Assembly: GCF_009762775.1 (NCBI RefSeq)
Contig: NZ_CP046401.1
Span: 5,592,001-5,656,000, forward strand
DNA: 64,000 nucleotides
Reading direction: 5' to 3'
Source of the DNA: Maribellus comscasis
GTDB taxonomy: Bacteria > Bacteroidota > Bacteroidia > Bacteroidales > Prolixibacteraceae
In this document: one piece after another, positions 44,735-53,225 of the stretch
Layout of the letters: every line of letters starts with the position of its first letter
Position numbering within the stretch: position 1 is the first letter of the stretch
Position numbers and translations under genes: made by a program
The notes under the pieces: model-generated
What the model was told of the DNA's origin: nothing
What the model saw: the letters and a program-made list of their open reading frames with translations, nothing else
Databases searched by the model: none

Positions 44735-44805
44735 AACGCTAATCGAGTAGAACAAGATACGAAATCCATTCGTATCTCCGCCCTCTACTCGATTAGGCGG
44801 TCGTT
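44735..44805. repeat. Long nested hairpin between cargo genes
   Basis: CTAATCGAGTAGA (44739-44751) pairs with TCTACTCGATTAG (44784-44796), and inside it GATACGAA (44756-44763) pairs with TTCGTATC (44769-44776) with a 5-base loop. AACG before and CGTT after (44802-44805) extend it. The unpaired spacers (ACAA versus TCCGCCC) leave an imperfect stem, as in attC folds. Confidence 0.6.
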
Positions 44806-45995
44806 CATTGTCTAATTCCGTGTGAATAAATTATTGTCTTTTCCAGTACCCCATCTTTCGACCAATACTTCCATTCGCCATCTTTCAGTCGATGCTTAAA
44901 GTGTCCGGCTGTTTTAATTTTACCATTTGCATAATGTTCAAAATATTCACCGTCAATAATTTCAGGATTTAAGCTCGAATAATGTGTTATTCCTTGCAAA
45001 GTGCCGCCTATGTAGAAATCTCTCATAATGTAATGTCCTGATTCTTTCTCTATAGTCCTATAGAATTTCGCCTTACGTTTTTTTGTTATTTGTTGCCAAT
45101 CTTTGTCTAAAAGTATTTTATTAGAATTCGTCAGGAAGTCATCATCTAAAATTTCTACCTGCCTTTTGTCTCTGTCTGTAAGCTTAACCAAATCTGATAA
45201 ATAATAGGAGTGCCTGCCTTTTTTCAATTCTTCGAGCAAGTTGATTTTTGCAAGTTGGGAAAAGTTTCCGTTAACAGATAAAAGAATATCGCTTGTATTC
45301 AAATTAAAAACAGTGGAATATATGGTTTTAGCAAAAACATTATTTTGTCGGGTTACTTTTAGAATGGAAAGAAAGTTATTTTCTGTTAAGTCCAGGTTTT
45401 GTAGTTGTTTTTTTGCTTTATTGAATCTTCCAAACCCGATACTGTACCAATGCGCTTTTTTGATATCTTCGTTGCATGAAATTCTGAAATTTGAGCAAAC
45501 CTGGTAAGTTTTTTCTCTTTTTGTAATTGTCAGCCCATTTTTATTGCAGGTAATTATAGCACTTTCACCGGTTTTGTCCACAACCATTAGTTGTGAAAGT
45601 CGAAATCCTTCCCAAAAGTATTCTTCGAAAAGTTGTATTACTTCATCAACCGTAGCACAATCTTCAAGTATTTTGCACAGTACATTTCCGCCAATATCGG
45701 TTTTTTTACAGGAATTATCAGTTGCAACATATGGATATGCCCTTAACCCATCCCAAAATAAGCCCTTCTCGTTAACACCCGACTGTTCAGAACCGTTGTA
45801 TCCGAACAAAGCATAACCATATTTTCCATTATTTGCAGGAACAATAAAAATTTGTGAATTACTTTTTTTATAATCTTCGTTACTGCCAACAAGAGTCAAA
45901 CTGTCTCTTGTTCCCATAAAAACAGTGCAACTATAAAGTGGATTATTTGTAAACCATGTAAGAGACAAAAACAATATTAAAATATACTTTTTCAT
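44805..45995 (-). CDS. Ntn-type linear amide hydrolase (penicillin/bile-acid acylase-like) with MORN-like C-terminus
   Basis: A 396-aa exported protein from the ATG at 45995 (MKKYILILFLSLTW signal peptide). Cleavage exposes Cys23 in LYSCTVFMG, the N-terminal nucleophile; DSLTLVGSNEDY and NEKGLFWDGL fit the C45/C59-like Ntn group. The last 65 residues carry MORN-variant repeats (DGEYFEHYANGKIKTAGHFK, then DGEWKYWSKDG), an unusual addition. The frame continues upstream to 46094, but that part is encoded by the attC-like repeat and is not genuine. Confidence 0.8.
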   Translation of the reverse strand: MKKYILILFLSLTWFTNNPLYSCTVFMGTRDSLTLVGSNEDYKKSNSQIFIVPANNGKYGYALFGYNGSEQSGVNEKGLFWDGLRAYPYVATDNSCKKTDIGGNVLCKILEDCATVDEVIQLFEEYFWEGFRLSQLMVVDKTGESAIITCNKNGLTITKREKTYQVCSNFRISCNEDIKKAHWYSIGFGRFNKAKKQLQNLDLTENNFLSILKVTRQNNVFAKTIYSTVFNLNTSDILLSVNGNFSQLAKINLLEELKKGRHSYYLSDLVKLTDRDKRQVEILDDDFLTNSNKILLDKDWQQITKKRKAKFYRTIEKESGHYIMRDFYIGGTLQGITHYSSLNPEIIDGEYFEHYANGKIKTAGHFKHRLKDGEWKYWSKDGVLEKTIIYSHGIRQ

Positions 45996-46016
45996 GCTTA
46001 TAGTGTCATTTTTTGC

Positions 46017-46078
46017 CCATAACGTGAGTGTATGAAACGTACCAGCCCTGCCATGTTTTATAAACAGTGTTAGTGTTA
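46017..46078. repeat. attC-like inverted repeat between cargo genes
   Basis: GCCCATAACG (46017-46026 region) and GTTAGTGTTAGC at the other end bracket arms GTGTATGAAAC and GTTTTATAAAC (9 of 11 bases pair). On the minus strand the piece reads GCTAACA ... CGTTATGGGC and lies directly after the stop of the Lnt-like gene, as a cassette recombination site would. Confidence 0.35.
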
Positions 46079-46090
46079 GCAGCAGGGTTT

Positions 46091-47554
46091 TCATCTCTTT
46101 TTTATATTAATCCACTTATTTTTAACGTAAACAAAACTCATTGAAAGAAAGAATATAATACAGAGCCACGCAAAATAATCTCCTAATAATGAATAAATCG
46201 TTTTTTGTCCTTTTACAGGCACATCTGAATATAAAATTACTTCATCGGTCTTAAAAAAGTCATTGGACGATAAAAGTTGTCCTTTATAATTAAAGGAAGC
46301 AGAAAATCCTTTGAATGTTGACCTAACCAAGTTAAAACCATTTTCAATCCCCCTTACTGATGCAACATAGGTATGATAAGGAGAAATCTCATCCCAGTCA
46401 CTGCCTGGCACTAACATAATGTCAATATTCATTTTACCAGTTTGATTTATCAAAAAAGGAAAATCCATATCGAAGCAAATAGCTGAACCAATTCTTCCAT
46501 ATGGAGAATCAAAATATTTTATAATTCCATCTCCATAGTCACACTCTCCCGGATAAGTAGGTTTTGCTTTATGATATGTAAACAGCGTTTCTCCTTTCGG
46601 AGAAATCCAAGTTATTTTGTTTTCAGGGTTTTTATTGGAGTTCTTATCTGGTATTAAGTTGATGGGAATTCCAATGTAAACACTATCACGAATTGCAATC
46701 GTTTTGGCTTTTTCGATGAAGTCATTTTCTTTATCGTTGGGCATACTGATGATAGTTTCTCGTCCAAAAATAATTTTAGCTCCTGACGAAGCAGCTATTT
46801 CGCAATTCTTTAAGAATCCTTGATTTGCTTGTTCAACCAAAGTATCAAAATTTACTTTCATGCGATGTTCGTACTCTGCTTTAGTGCTGTTTATTAAAGC
46901 AATTCTTACTGTTGGAGAATCAATGGTATGCATTAGTCTGAATTGTCCCCAAATAATTATAGAGAGAATAGGAATACCAAACCACCAAAATGCTGAATAA
47001 ACTTTTCTTTTCTCAAAATAATTGTCCCAAAGCCAATTTACTAATGATGCAGTCCACAGAATCAGGAATGTTACTCCCCAAATCCCAGTTATCGGAACAA
47101 GCTGTAGTAAAGGTAATGATGATTGAGTATGAACCAAAGTTCCGTATGAACCTGAAGGATTGGTTAATATGGTAATGTAATCCATTATCACATAAACAGA
47201 AGGAAATATGAGTGACGAAACGATTCCCTTAAATTTTTGAATGTAAATTCGGTCTAACAAAAATGCCAGCGAAGTAAATACACTCATCATAAAAGAAACC
47301 AGGTAGTAGAAAAACCCTGACATGGGCATCATCCCTTTCCAAACAAAAATGTTTGACACCCAACCAACAAGAACAATTATCAGAAATCCTTTAAATGGTT
47401 TTTGAAACCGTAAAAAACGAATTAGAAATATAGGTGCTATAAAAGCCGCAATCGGTAAAATCCATCTGCCGTTAAAAAAGAAAAGGAAAATAAATCCAAT
47501 CAATAAATAGATGTAAGAATATTGTGTTTTTCTTTTATTAATAGTTTTTCCCAT
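46091..47554 (-). CDS. Apolipoprotein N-acyltransferase-like membrane protein
   Basis: A 487-aa inner-membrane protein of the Lnt type. About seven hydrophobic segments occupy residues 14-205, then the carbon-nitrogen hydrolase domain (215-450) with a full catalytic triad: Glu266 in FGRETIIS, Lys329 in YHKAKPTYPGE, Cys360 in GSAICFDMDFP. A final transmembrane helix is near 460-480. True Lnt N-acylates lipoproteins; this copy is AT-rich and lies in mobile cargo, so it is likely a second, acquired version. It is beside a lipoprotein hydrolase gene. Confidence 0.85.
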   Translation of the reverse strand: MGKTINKRKTQYSYIYLLIGFIFLFFFNGRWILPIAAFIAPIFLIRFLRFQKPFKGFLIIVLVGWVSNIFVWKGMMPMSGFFYYLVSFMMSVFTSLAFLLDRIYIQKFKGIVSSLIFPSVYVIMDYITILTNPSGSYGTLVHTQSSLPLLQLVPITGIWGVTFLILWTASLVNWLWDNYFEKRKVYSAFWWFGIPILSIIIWGQFRLMHTIDSPTVRIALINSTKAEYEHRMKVNFDTLVEQANQGFLKNCEIAASSGAKIIFGRETIISMPNDKENDFIEKAKTIAIRDSVYIGIPINLIPDKNSNKNPENKITWISPKGETLFTYHKAKPTYPGECDYGDGIIKYFDSPYGRIGSAICFDMDFPFLINQTGKMNIDIMLVPGSDWDEISPYHTYVASVRGIENGFNLVRSTFKGFSASFNYKGQLLSSNDFFKTDEVILYSDVPVKGQKTIYSLLGDYFAWLCIIFFLSMSFVYVKNKWINIKKR

Positions 47555-48041
47555 TGCTCATATTTTTCATTAATCAATTAGATTTTTTCTCAGATTGGTT
47601 TATTAACCTTGCAGCTAACTAATGAATATAATATAAGGAAAAGCCTTTTTATAAAACGGTATGTAATTTTTATTAAAGGCTCTTCTTTTTTATATTTAGA
47701 ATTTTTCGGTTCTAGAACTACTAGTTATTGTTTTGAGTTTAAAATTAAAAAATAAACAAATTGTATCTTCTGTTTTTTACTTTTTGTTTACCATCGACAT
47801 CACTGGTATTATCGGTGAGACATAAACCTTCTTCAGAGGAAAATGTGAACTATCTTTCACCTATCCATAAAATGGGAAACTACCCGAAAGAGTGGCACTC
47901 TCCTGCTGAAATAAAAAGAGGTGATTGAATTACCAGTAATCCGAATCACCTCTCCGTTCAACAGAAATTCTGAAAATAAATACGCTTGATAAGCGTTATA
48001 GGCTTTCATTATAAAGCTGCCAGTGGTTTTACTGGTGCCAT
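47555..48041. other. Intergenic region at the cargo/tra border
   Basis: No gene of useful length. It is very AT-rich with several short palindromes (for example the CTAGAACTACTAG stretch near 47712), and no RNA gene is seen. The one clear signal is the terminator hairpin at 47911-47953. Confidence 0.5.
47911..47953 (-). terminator. Terminator for the 48042 gene
   Basis: AGAGGTGATT (47917-47926) pairs with AATCACCTCT (47944-47953); on the minus strand the stem is followed by TTTTTATTTC, so it ends transcription coming leftward from the tra side. Confidence 0.75.
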
Positions 48042-48746
48042 TTACAGCTGACGTCCTTTTTTCTTTTGCAGTGGTATCCGGGCAATATGCCTTTCATTAT
48101 TAAAGCTGGGTTGAGATTCTTTACGAATATTAGGATAATCGCGTTTTAATATTTCTGAGGCCATATCTTTCATTACCTGAACAAGAGTTTGTTTTTTTAT
48201 GCTGTCAGAACATTTTTCCATTTTTCCGGCCAGCTCAACAAACACCTTTTCGTATTTAAAGTCCGCCATGCTACCGTCAAGTAAAAGGCTGTTGTAGGAT
48301 TCACCTCCGGCTATCTCCTGCAAGGTACTTATATTAAAGGTATCGCCCCTGACTGGTATATGAACCCCAACTACATAATCTGTTATTTTCTGTATCTGTT
48401 CAGGGGTGGGCTCCCATCCATTTTTCTTCACAGTTAAACTATCAGACAAAACATTTGTGTCGGTAAAACATTCGTCTTTAACAGGGATTTTCAGTGGCAA
48501 ATGTTTTTTGGGATACTTCAGGGCAATATCACATTTCTCCCGTAACTCAGGGGCACCCGACTCGATATAATGAAGATTAAAATAGGTGTTGTTGCACAAC
48601 GGGTTATAAAGATTATCCATAAATAAACCCATATAATCGTGAAAGAGCTTAAAGCCTTCACTTGTTCTTGAAAACAGCAAAACACCCTTGTCAATTTCAA
48701 TGGCATTATAGCCGCCATAACCATTAATCGGATTTTCTAAAGACAT
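48042..48746 (-). CDS. Conjugative-element protein, possibly DUF4121-type
   Basis: A 234-aa cytoplasmic protein with no signal peptide. It begins NPINGYGGYNAIEIDKGVLL and has a strongly conserved-looking middle (YFNLHYIESGAPELREKCDI, then ALKYPKKHLPLKIPVKDECF) and end (LLLDGSMADFKYEKVFVELA). It stands just past the last tra gene, where these elements usually carry a DUF4121-type protein; the match to that name is from memory and position only. Function unknown. Confidence 0.6.
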   Translation of the reverse strand: MSLENPINGYGGYNAIEIDKGVLLFSRTSEGFKLFHDYMGLFMDNLYNPLCNNTYFNLHYIESGAPELREKCDIALKYPKKHLPLKIPVKDECFTDTNVLSDSLTVKKNGWEPTPEQIQKITDYVVGVHIPVRGDTFNISTLQEIAGGESYNSLLLDGSMADFKYEKVFVELAGKMEKCSDSIKKQTLVQVMKDMASEILKRDYPNIRKESQPSFNNERHIARIPLQKKKGRQL

Positions 48747-48893
48747 AATAACTGTATAAGGATTTGTTGGAATAATTTTGCCTGATAAAACTGTTAATTC
48801 CTCTCAAACTATATCGGGTTAGCAACATAACTACAAAACTTTCACAATTTTGATAGTAGTTGTAAGATGATTCATTGACATTAAAAAATTAAA

Positions 48894-48913
48894 CACCCGG
48901 CAACCGCCGGGTG
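48894..48913 (-). terminator. Terminator of the tra operon
   Basis: CACCCGGC (48894-48901) and GCCGGGTG (48906-48913) with an AACC loop. On the minus strand the stem is followed by TTTAATTTTTTAA, 20 bases after the traQ-type stop. Confidence 0.8.
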
Positions 48914-48932
48914 CTTACACTTAATAGAAGAT

Positions 48933-49361
48933 TTACTGTTCGCCTTCATCTGGTTCATTGTTAAAACTAAAAGTCAGGGTGACCATATTACCAACATTAT
49001 CAAGGAAATACAAGTCAATAACCTGCTGGTCTTCAGACTGCGAAGTATAATACAGCCTGAATGTTTCCTTTGAAATTTCGTACAGGTCATTCGGCTTGAA
49101 TATCAAATCATCTTCCGTTTTCAACTCACCCGTTCCGTCAGGCTGGAAATACCGCATGTAATATTCAGCGCCTTCCCAACGACCTGACCTAACCAGTTCT
49201 AACCGGATTTCAGCAGTTTCACCCTTTTTTATACTTTTCTGTACAGGAAGGTGATTAACCTCAAATTCATAATCCTGTTTGATATCAATATCATCGCTGC
49301 AGGCACCTGTTATTGCAATTAGCGATAACGTGCATAAAGCAATTTTTAAAATCTTTCTCAT
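48933..49361 (-). CDS. traQ: TraQ-type conjugal transfer lipoprotein (DUF3872)
   Basis: A 142-aa protein with a lipoprotein-like signal (LSLIAITGACSDD, Cys21). The mature part (DYEFEVNHLPVQKSIKKGET, then YYMRYFQPDGTGEL and FRLYYTSQSEDQQVIDLYFL) is an Ig-like domain of the DUF3872/TraQ family, the last tra gene in Bacteroides conjugative transposons. The gene begins 12 bases after traO, leaving no space for the usual traP. Confidence 0.85.
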   Translation of the reverse strand: MRKILKIALCTLSLIAITGACSDDIDIKQDYEFEVNHLPVQKSIKKGETAEIRLELVRSGRWEGAEYYMRYFQPDGTGELKTEDDLIFKPNDLYEISKETFRLYYTSQSEDQQVIDLYFLDNVGNMVTLTFSFNNEPDEGEQ

Positions 49362-49373
49362 TTGATTCTCGTT

Positions 49374-49958
49374 TTATTTAATCATTATTTTAATACCTGC
49401 CCCTGCCTGAAACCGAAAACGGCTGATGGAAGAACCAAACATTGCCCTCTCGCGGGCCCTAAGCAACAATACAACCCGGTCGGTGATGTAGCTCTCCATT
49501 TCCAGCGTAATCGCGCCGCCATAAACGAATCCGTCATCATTTTGAAGGGTGGCCCCGTCATAGAGTAGTTTTTCTCCATGGTTTGCGGTTTCATATCCGG
49601 CTAACGCCGATGCACCAATAAAGAAGAAAACCGCTTTTCCCCGGCTTGACAGAAAATTGTAGTAAAACCCACCTTCTCCGGTAAACTGCTCCACCGGAAT
49701 ACTGCCGCTTTCATAAGCGTAATCCCGTCTTAGATACTCCGCCCCAAAAACCCATTTGTTGGCGTTTTTATCGTAGGTTGCCATCGCTGTACCAAAGTAA
49801 TACCCTGATTCATTCCGGTTATCTTTTGACCAGATTCCATCAACCATTCCTCCGGTTATTTGCAAACCCTGCATCCCCGGCAGGACACGCTGGGCGTGTG
49901 CCTTGTCAGCGAGGACAAAGCACAACGCTACTGCTATGAAAATTACTGCCGTTCTCAT
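49374..49958 (-). CDS. traO: Conjugal transfer protein TraO
   Basis: A 194-aa exported beta-rich protein: signal peptide ending ADKAHA, then QRVLPGMQGLQITGGMVDG and SGYYFGTAMATYDKNANKWV, closing with strand-rich FRFQAGAGIKIMIK. It matches the TraO family of the Bacteroides transfer apparatus, probably outer-membrane associated. It begins at the traN stop with a one-base overlap. Confidence 0.88.
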   Translation of the reverse strand: MRTAVIFIAVALCFVLADKAHAQRVLPGMQGLQITGGMVDGIWSKDNRNESGYYFGTAMATYDKNANKWVFGAEYLRRDYAYESGSIPVEQFTGEGGFYYNFLSSRGKAVFFFIGASALAGYETANHGEKLLYDGATLQNDDGFVYGGAITLEMESYITDRVVLLLRARERAMFGSSISRFRFQAGAGIKIMIK

Positions 49959-50878
49959 TATTTCACTTTCAATTCGTTAATCACTTTAGCACGAACCAAA
50001 TCTGCATTCTCCACAAAAAACGACTGGTGCCGACCACCCTGCTTTTCGTGCAACTCCACCAAAAGATGTTTATCATCAGGGATGGTAAATTTGGGAAGCG
50101 TAAAAACCATGCGTTCAGTGGTTTTACCTCCAACTTCCTGAACATTGTTGTAAGCGCGGAGGGGATATATGACCTGCTCCTGAATAGCGGTGCGCTTGGC
50201 TACCTTTTTATCCACGATTTTAAACGTGATGTAATCCACTGAAAAAGGCACATATGAAGCGTTCTTCAGTTGTGTATGGAAGTATAATAACCCATTGTGG
50301 GCATACAATCCTTTGAGTGTGTATTGTATCCCAAAACGTTTGGAACCGATGTGTTTGATTTCCCGTTTATCGTTTTTGTAAACCGATTTCATAATCAGCC
50401 TGACCAGCAGTGGCGATTCCTGCCCCAGTTCCTTCAGGTAAATATCCAGCGAGTTATTGGGCCGGTTCACGGCTTCACCATCGTGGATAAAATCGGCCAT
50501 TTCCACGGAAAGCTTACCCGGTTCATCGGCATATTTTACGTTGAACGTGTAATACGCACCGTCTTCGGTAATCACGGCGAGGTTACTTTCTCTTGAAAAG
50601 TCGCGTACCGCAGCTTTTACGCGCAGCACGTTTTCTGCTCCGTCGGCTTTGGCAGCCAGCAAATCCGACGAGCCTAAATCCACATACCGGATAGCTGATG
50701 GAAAAATAATATGTACTGTTTTGTTAAAGGTTACTTCCAGCGCGTAAGGCGGAATCATCCGGTCGAAAGTCAGCGGACGTGTCAATCCGTTGTAATAATC
50801 CCCGGTTGTGGGTTTTTCCTGTGCGTTAGCCGCAAATAGCATTGCTGTAAAAGCAATCATCAAAATAATTTTCTTCAT
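49958..50878 (-). CDS. traN: Conjugal transfer protein TraN (DUF4138)
   Basis: A 306-aa protein with a signal peptide (MIAFTAMLFAANAQ). The mature part reads LEVTFNKTVHIIFPSAIRYV and has the RYVDLGSSDLLAAKADGAEN stretch of TraN/DUF4138, which is the VirB9-like component in this system. It should link the inner-membrane complex to the outer membrane. Standard order: after traM, before traO. Confidence 0.92.
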   Translation of the reverse strand: MKKIILMIAFTAMLFAANAQEKPTTGDYYNGLTRPLTFDRMIPPYALEVTFNKTVHIIFPSAIRYVDLGSSDLLAAKADGAENVLRVKAAVRDFSRESNLAVITEDGAYYTFNVKYADEPGKLSVEMADFIHDGEAVNRPNNSLDIYLKELGQESPLLVRLIMKSVYKNDKREIKHIGSKRFGIQYTLKGLYAHNGLLYFHTQLKNASYVPFSVDYITFKIVDKKVAKRTAIQEQVIYPLRAYNNVQEVGGKTTERMVFTLPKFTIPDDKHLLVELHEKQGGRHQSFFVENADLVRAKVINELKVK

Positions 50879-50938
50879 ACTCTGATTGTTTTAATTGAAC
50901 TTGTTTGTTTTGGATATTTTAGTGGTGAAAAATCTTGT

Positions 50939-52294
50939 TTACTGCACGGATGGGAGCAGCAATACCCGGTGCCCGGCTTTTAGGGTAACCCTCACTGCCC
51001 GCATCTTTTTACCTGCATATTGTGAAGCCCCCTGAACAACACTCCGTCCCAAATCTGCCAGCAGTTGCGAACCGGCATCGTCGGTAATGGTAATACTGCT
51101 TCCCATTGATGTGCCCATATTGGCAGCTACTTCCTTTACTGCATTGAGTTCTTCGGAACCCGGCACCGAAATTCCCGGATTACCATCCATATCGAAAACC
51201 TCCATTTTAACCGGAATGATGTTCCCGGCAAACTGGATATTGCTTATCGAGATGTTCATCCGTTCTCCTGAAATCCGGGCAGAACCGGACACAAGCGTAT
51301 TTTCCGGGACCAGTATTTTTCCGGCATGTATTGGCTCCAGGATGCGTACCTGAACTTCCTGACCGTTGGTAATAGTTACCGTTTTATCAACGCAGGCACT
51401 AATAGTGTTCTTTGTCGATTCTGTCTCCGCCCCGGCAACCGTATGAAAACCCAGGTTGCGGGGTTTTGCATATTCTCTCATAAATACAGAATCAGGTACG
51501 GGAGCAGCGAGAAGCGAAACCACATTGCCGGACACTTGTGATACAGGTAGAGAAACGGTTTCCTTTTCTGTTTCCGAAGCATTTTGTACAGGTGCAACTG
51601 CCGTTTCCGACTTAGCTTTATCCGCAGGCATGTACCTGGCAGCAATCTCATAGGATTTTTCAACCAGGGCAAGTTGCTGCTCCGCTTCGTTTTTCTCCTG
51701 AAGCTGTCGCTCCAGTTCCCCGATGCGTTCTTCCAACTCAGACTGTTCCTGACCGTTTGCTTCGGATCCAGGCTCTTTATAGAAACTCCCCAATTGCCGG
51801 TTGATGTCCTGGTACTGACCGGCTGATGAGCGGAACGCGCTGGTCCGGCTGTTTCCTGAACTGTTTTTAATACGTGAAGATTTGACCCTGTTTCCAGCAG
51901 GTTCAGGGACTTCATCAAGTTCTGTTATCCCTGATGATACTTTTTCTTCCGGCGTTTCATCACCTAACATAAAAGCAAAATCCTGCAGGGAGCGCATTTT
52001 TTCCTGCTCCTTTTCTCTCATAGCATCCTGTCGGTAAGCATCCTGTTTGTCGGCTACAATTCCACTTTTCTTTGGTGTGGGCAGGTTGGTGTTAAAGGTA
52101 TCGCCGGTTTCTTCGCTTTTTTCGCCTGAAGGCGCAAAAATAAACCACATACTGACAGCAAACAGCAGGAAGAAAAGTGGAAAAATCACCATTTTCTTCC
52201 TTTTTTGTAACTGCTGGGGCGAAAGCGACTTTTTTTCTTTCGCCACAAGCTTTTCCCCGTTGTTATTCTCTTTTTCTTTCATTATAAATTTCAT
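50939..52294 (-). CDS. traM: Conjugal transfer protein TraM
   Basis: A 451-aa VirB10-like protein. After a basic cytoplasmic start a transmembrane helix (MVIFPLFFLLFAVSMWFIFA, about 34-53) is followed by a long low-complexity periplasmic linker with coiled coil (ELEERIGELERQLQEKNEAE) and a C-terminal beta-barrel domain (EVQVRILEPIHAGKILVPEN). Its start overlaps the end of traL; ATGs at 52294 and 52282 are both possible. It spans the envelope as the core channel scaffold. Confidence 0.92.
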   Translation of the reverse strand: MKFIMKEKENNNGEKLVAKEKKSLSPQQLQKRKKMVIFPLFFLLFAVSMWFIFAPSGEKSEETGDTFNTNLPTPKKSGIVADKQDAYRQDAMREKEQEKMRSLQDFAFMLGDETPEEKVSSGITELDEVPEPAGNRVKSSRIKNSSGNSRTSAFRSSAGQYQDINRQLGSFYKEPGSEANGQEQSELEERIGELERQLQEKNEAEQQLALVEKSYEIAARYMPADKAKSETAVAPVQNASETEKETVSLPVSQVSGNVVSLLAAPVPDSVFMREYAKPRNLGFHTVAGAETESTKNTISACVDKTVTITNGQEVQVRILEPIHAGKILVPENTLVSGSARISGERMNISISNIQFAGNIIPVKMEVFDMDGNPGISVPGSEELNAVKEVAANMGTSMGSSITITDDAGSQLLADLGRSVVQGASQYAGKKMRAVRVTLKAGHRVLLLPSVQ

Positions 52295-52565
52295 TTGATG
52301 TTTTTATACTATCCATATTGTTCCGCCTGTCCCTTAATTCCAGTTGCAGGCCTTCGATATGCTTGAAGTTCAGCTTCTCTTTTTCATCATGTCCTAAATT
52401 GAACAGGGACGAAAATGTGATGTAAAGCGATAGCCCTGCAAAAAGGAAAAGAAGGGTAAGTATTACGGTAATCCTTTTACCGGGGGGAATCCTCCCGCAC
52501 CACAGCCGGAGACGTTTTTCCAACTGTCCTCCAATGACAGTGATTCTTTTTCTGTTTTTTGCCAT
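52263..52565 (-). CDS. traL: Conjugal transfer protein TraL (DUF3989)
   Basis: A 100-aa small membrane protein: basic N-terminus (MAKNRKRITVIGGQLEKRLR), one transmembrane helix (ITVILTLLFLFAGLSLYITF, about 33-52) and a charged tail. It fits the DUF3989/TraL family between TraK and TraM. Confidence 0.88.
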   Translation of the reverse strand: MAKNRKRITVIGGQLEKRLRLWCGRIPPGKRITVILTLLFLFAGLSLYITFSSLFNLGHDEKEKLNFKHIEGLQLELRDRRNNMDSIKTSNEIYNERKRE

Positions 52566-52571
52566 AATACT

Positions 52572-53195
52572 TTACCGGTCCAAAACCCGGATGTCTTTGT
52601 TTTCAAGGATTTCGAATTTTTCAATGGTAAACCCGTGAGGGTTATTATCGCTCCTGACCGAGTTAATCAGGTCGCAGCGGGTAACAAGAGAGCGTTCAGT
52701 TACATTGCTCGACCGGATAATTCTTTGCCGGGCGTAGGTAACAGCCGTGTAGGGGTAACTTGCGAAGTTGCACGACACGCTGTCCACCTGTATTACCTGC
52801 TGGATATTCCCTGCGACCACCCGGTTGAAGTACCCTTTTTCCTGCATGTCCTGATAATAGTTATAAGCACTTTTGTCGGCAAGGAAGAGTGCGCGGGTGA
52901 TATTAGTTTCAATAGCCTCACGGTCGGGCGAAAGAGTAAAGAACAGCTCATGAAAGCGGGTCACATGGTCACGCGCCTCCACCGGCCGGTTCTGGTTCAT
53001 GTCCTGGGAAAGCGCCAGCATAAGCGATTTTCCCTGGTCGAGTACATATATTTTCTGCCGCTGCGCCTCTGCATAACTGAAAGCATTCCATACCGAATAA
53101 ACGGTTATCCCGGCACAAAGACAAAGAAATACCAGGGCGAAAAACCGGATTTGACGGAATGATGTTTCTATATTTTTCAAACTTTTAAACTCCAT
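52572..53195 (-). CDS. traK: Conjugal transfer protein TraK
   Basis: A 207-aa VirB8-like protein: short cytoplasmic tail (KNIETSFRQIRF), one transmembrane helix (FALVFLCLCAGITVYSVWNA, about 18-37), then a periplasmic domain with DHVTRFHELFFTLSPDREAI and the C-terminal PHGFTIEKFEILENKDI. TraK nucleates the inner-membrane assembly. It lies between traJ and traL. Confidence 0.93.
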   Translation of the reverse strand: MEFKSLKNIETSFRQIRFFALVFLCLCAGITVYSVWNAFSYAEAQRQKIYVLDQGKSLMLALSQDMNQNRPVEARDHVTRFHELFFTLSPDREAIETNITRALFLADKSAYNYYQDMQEKGYFNRVVAGNIQQVIQVDSVSCNFASYPYTAVTYARQRIIRSSNVTERSLVTRCDLINSVRSDNNPHGFTIEKFEILENKDIRVLDR

Positions 53196-53225
53196 AATTC
53201 TTTTGTTTTTTTTTGATTGTTATGA

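Noticed and set aside
45996..46094. A longer N-terminus for the Ntn hydrolase starting at 46094.
   Set aside because: The extra 33 codons are encoded by the attC-like repeat, and the internal ATG at 45995 begins a proper signal peptide.
50297..50596. Rightward frames inside the tra operon.
   Set aside because: They overlap well-supported tra genes on the other strand and show no independent signals.
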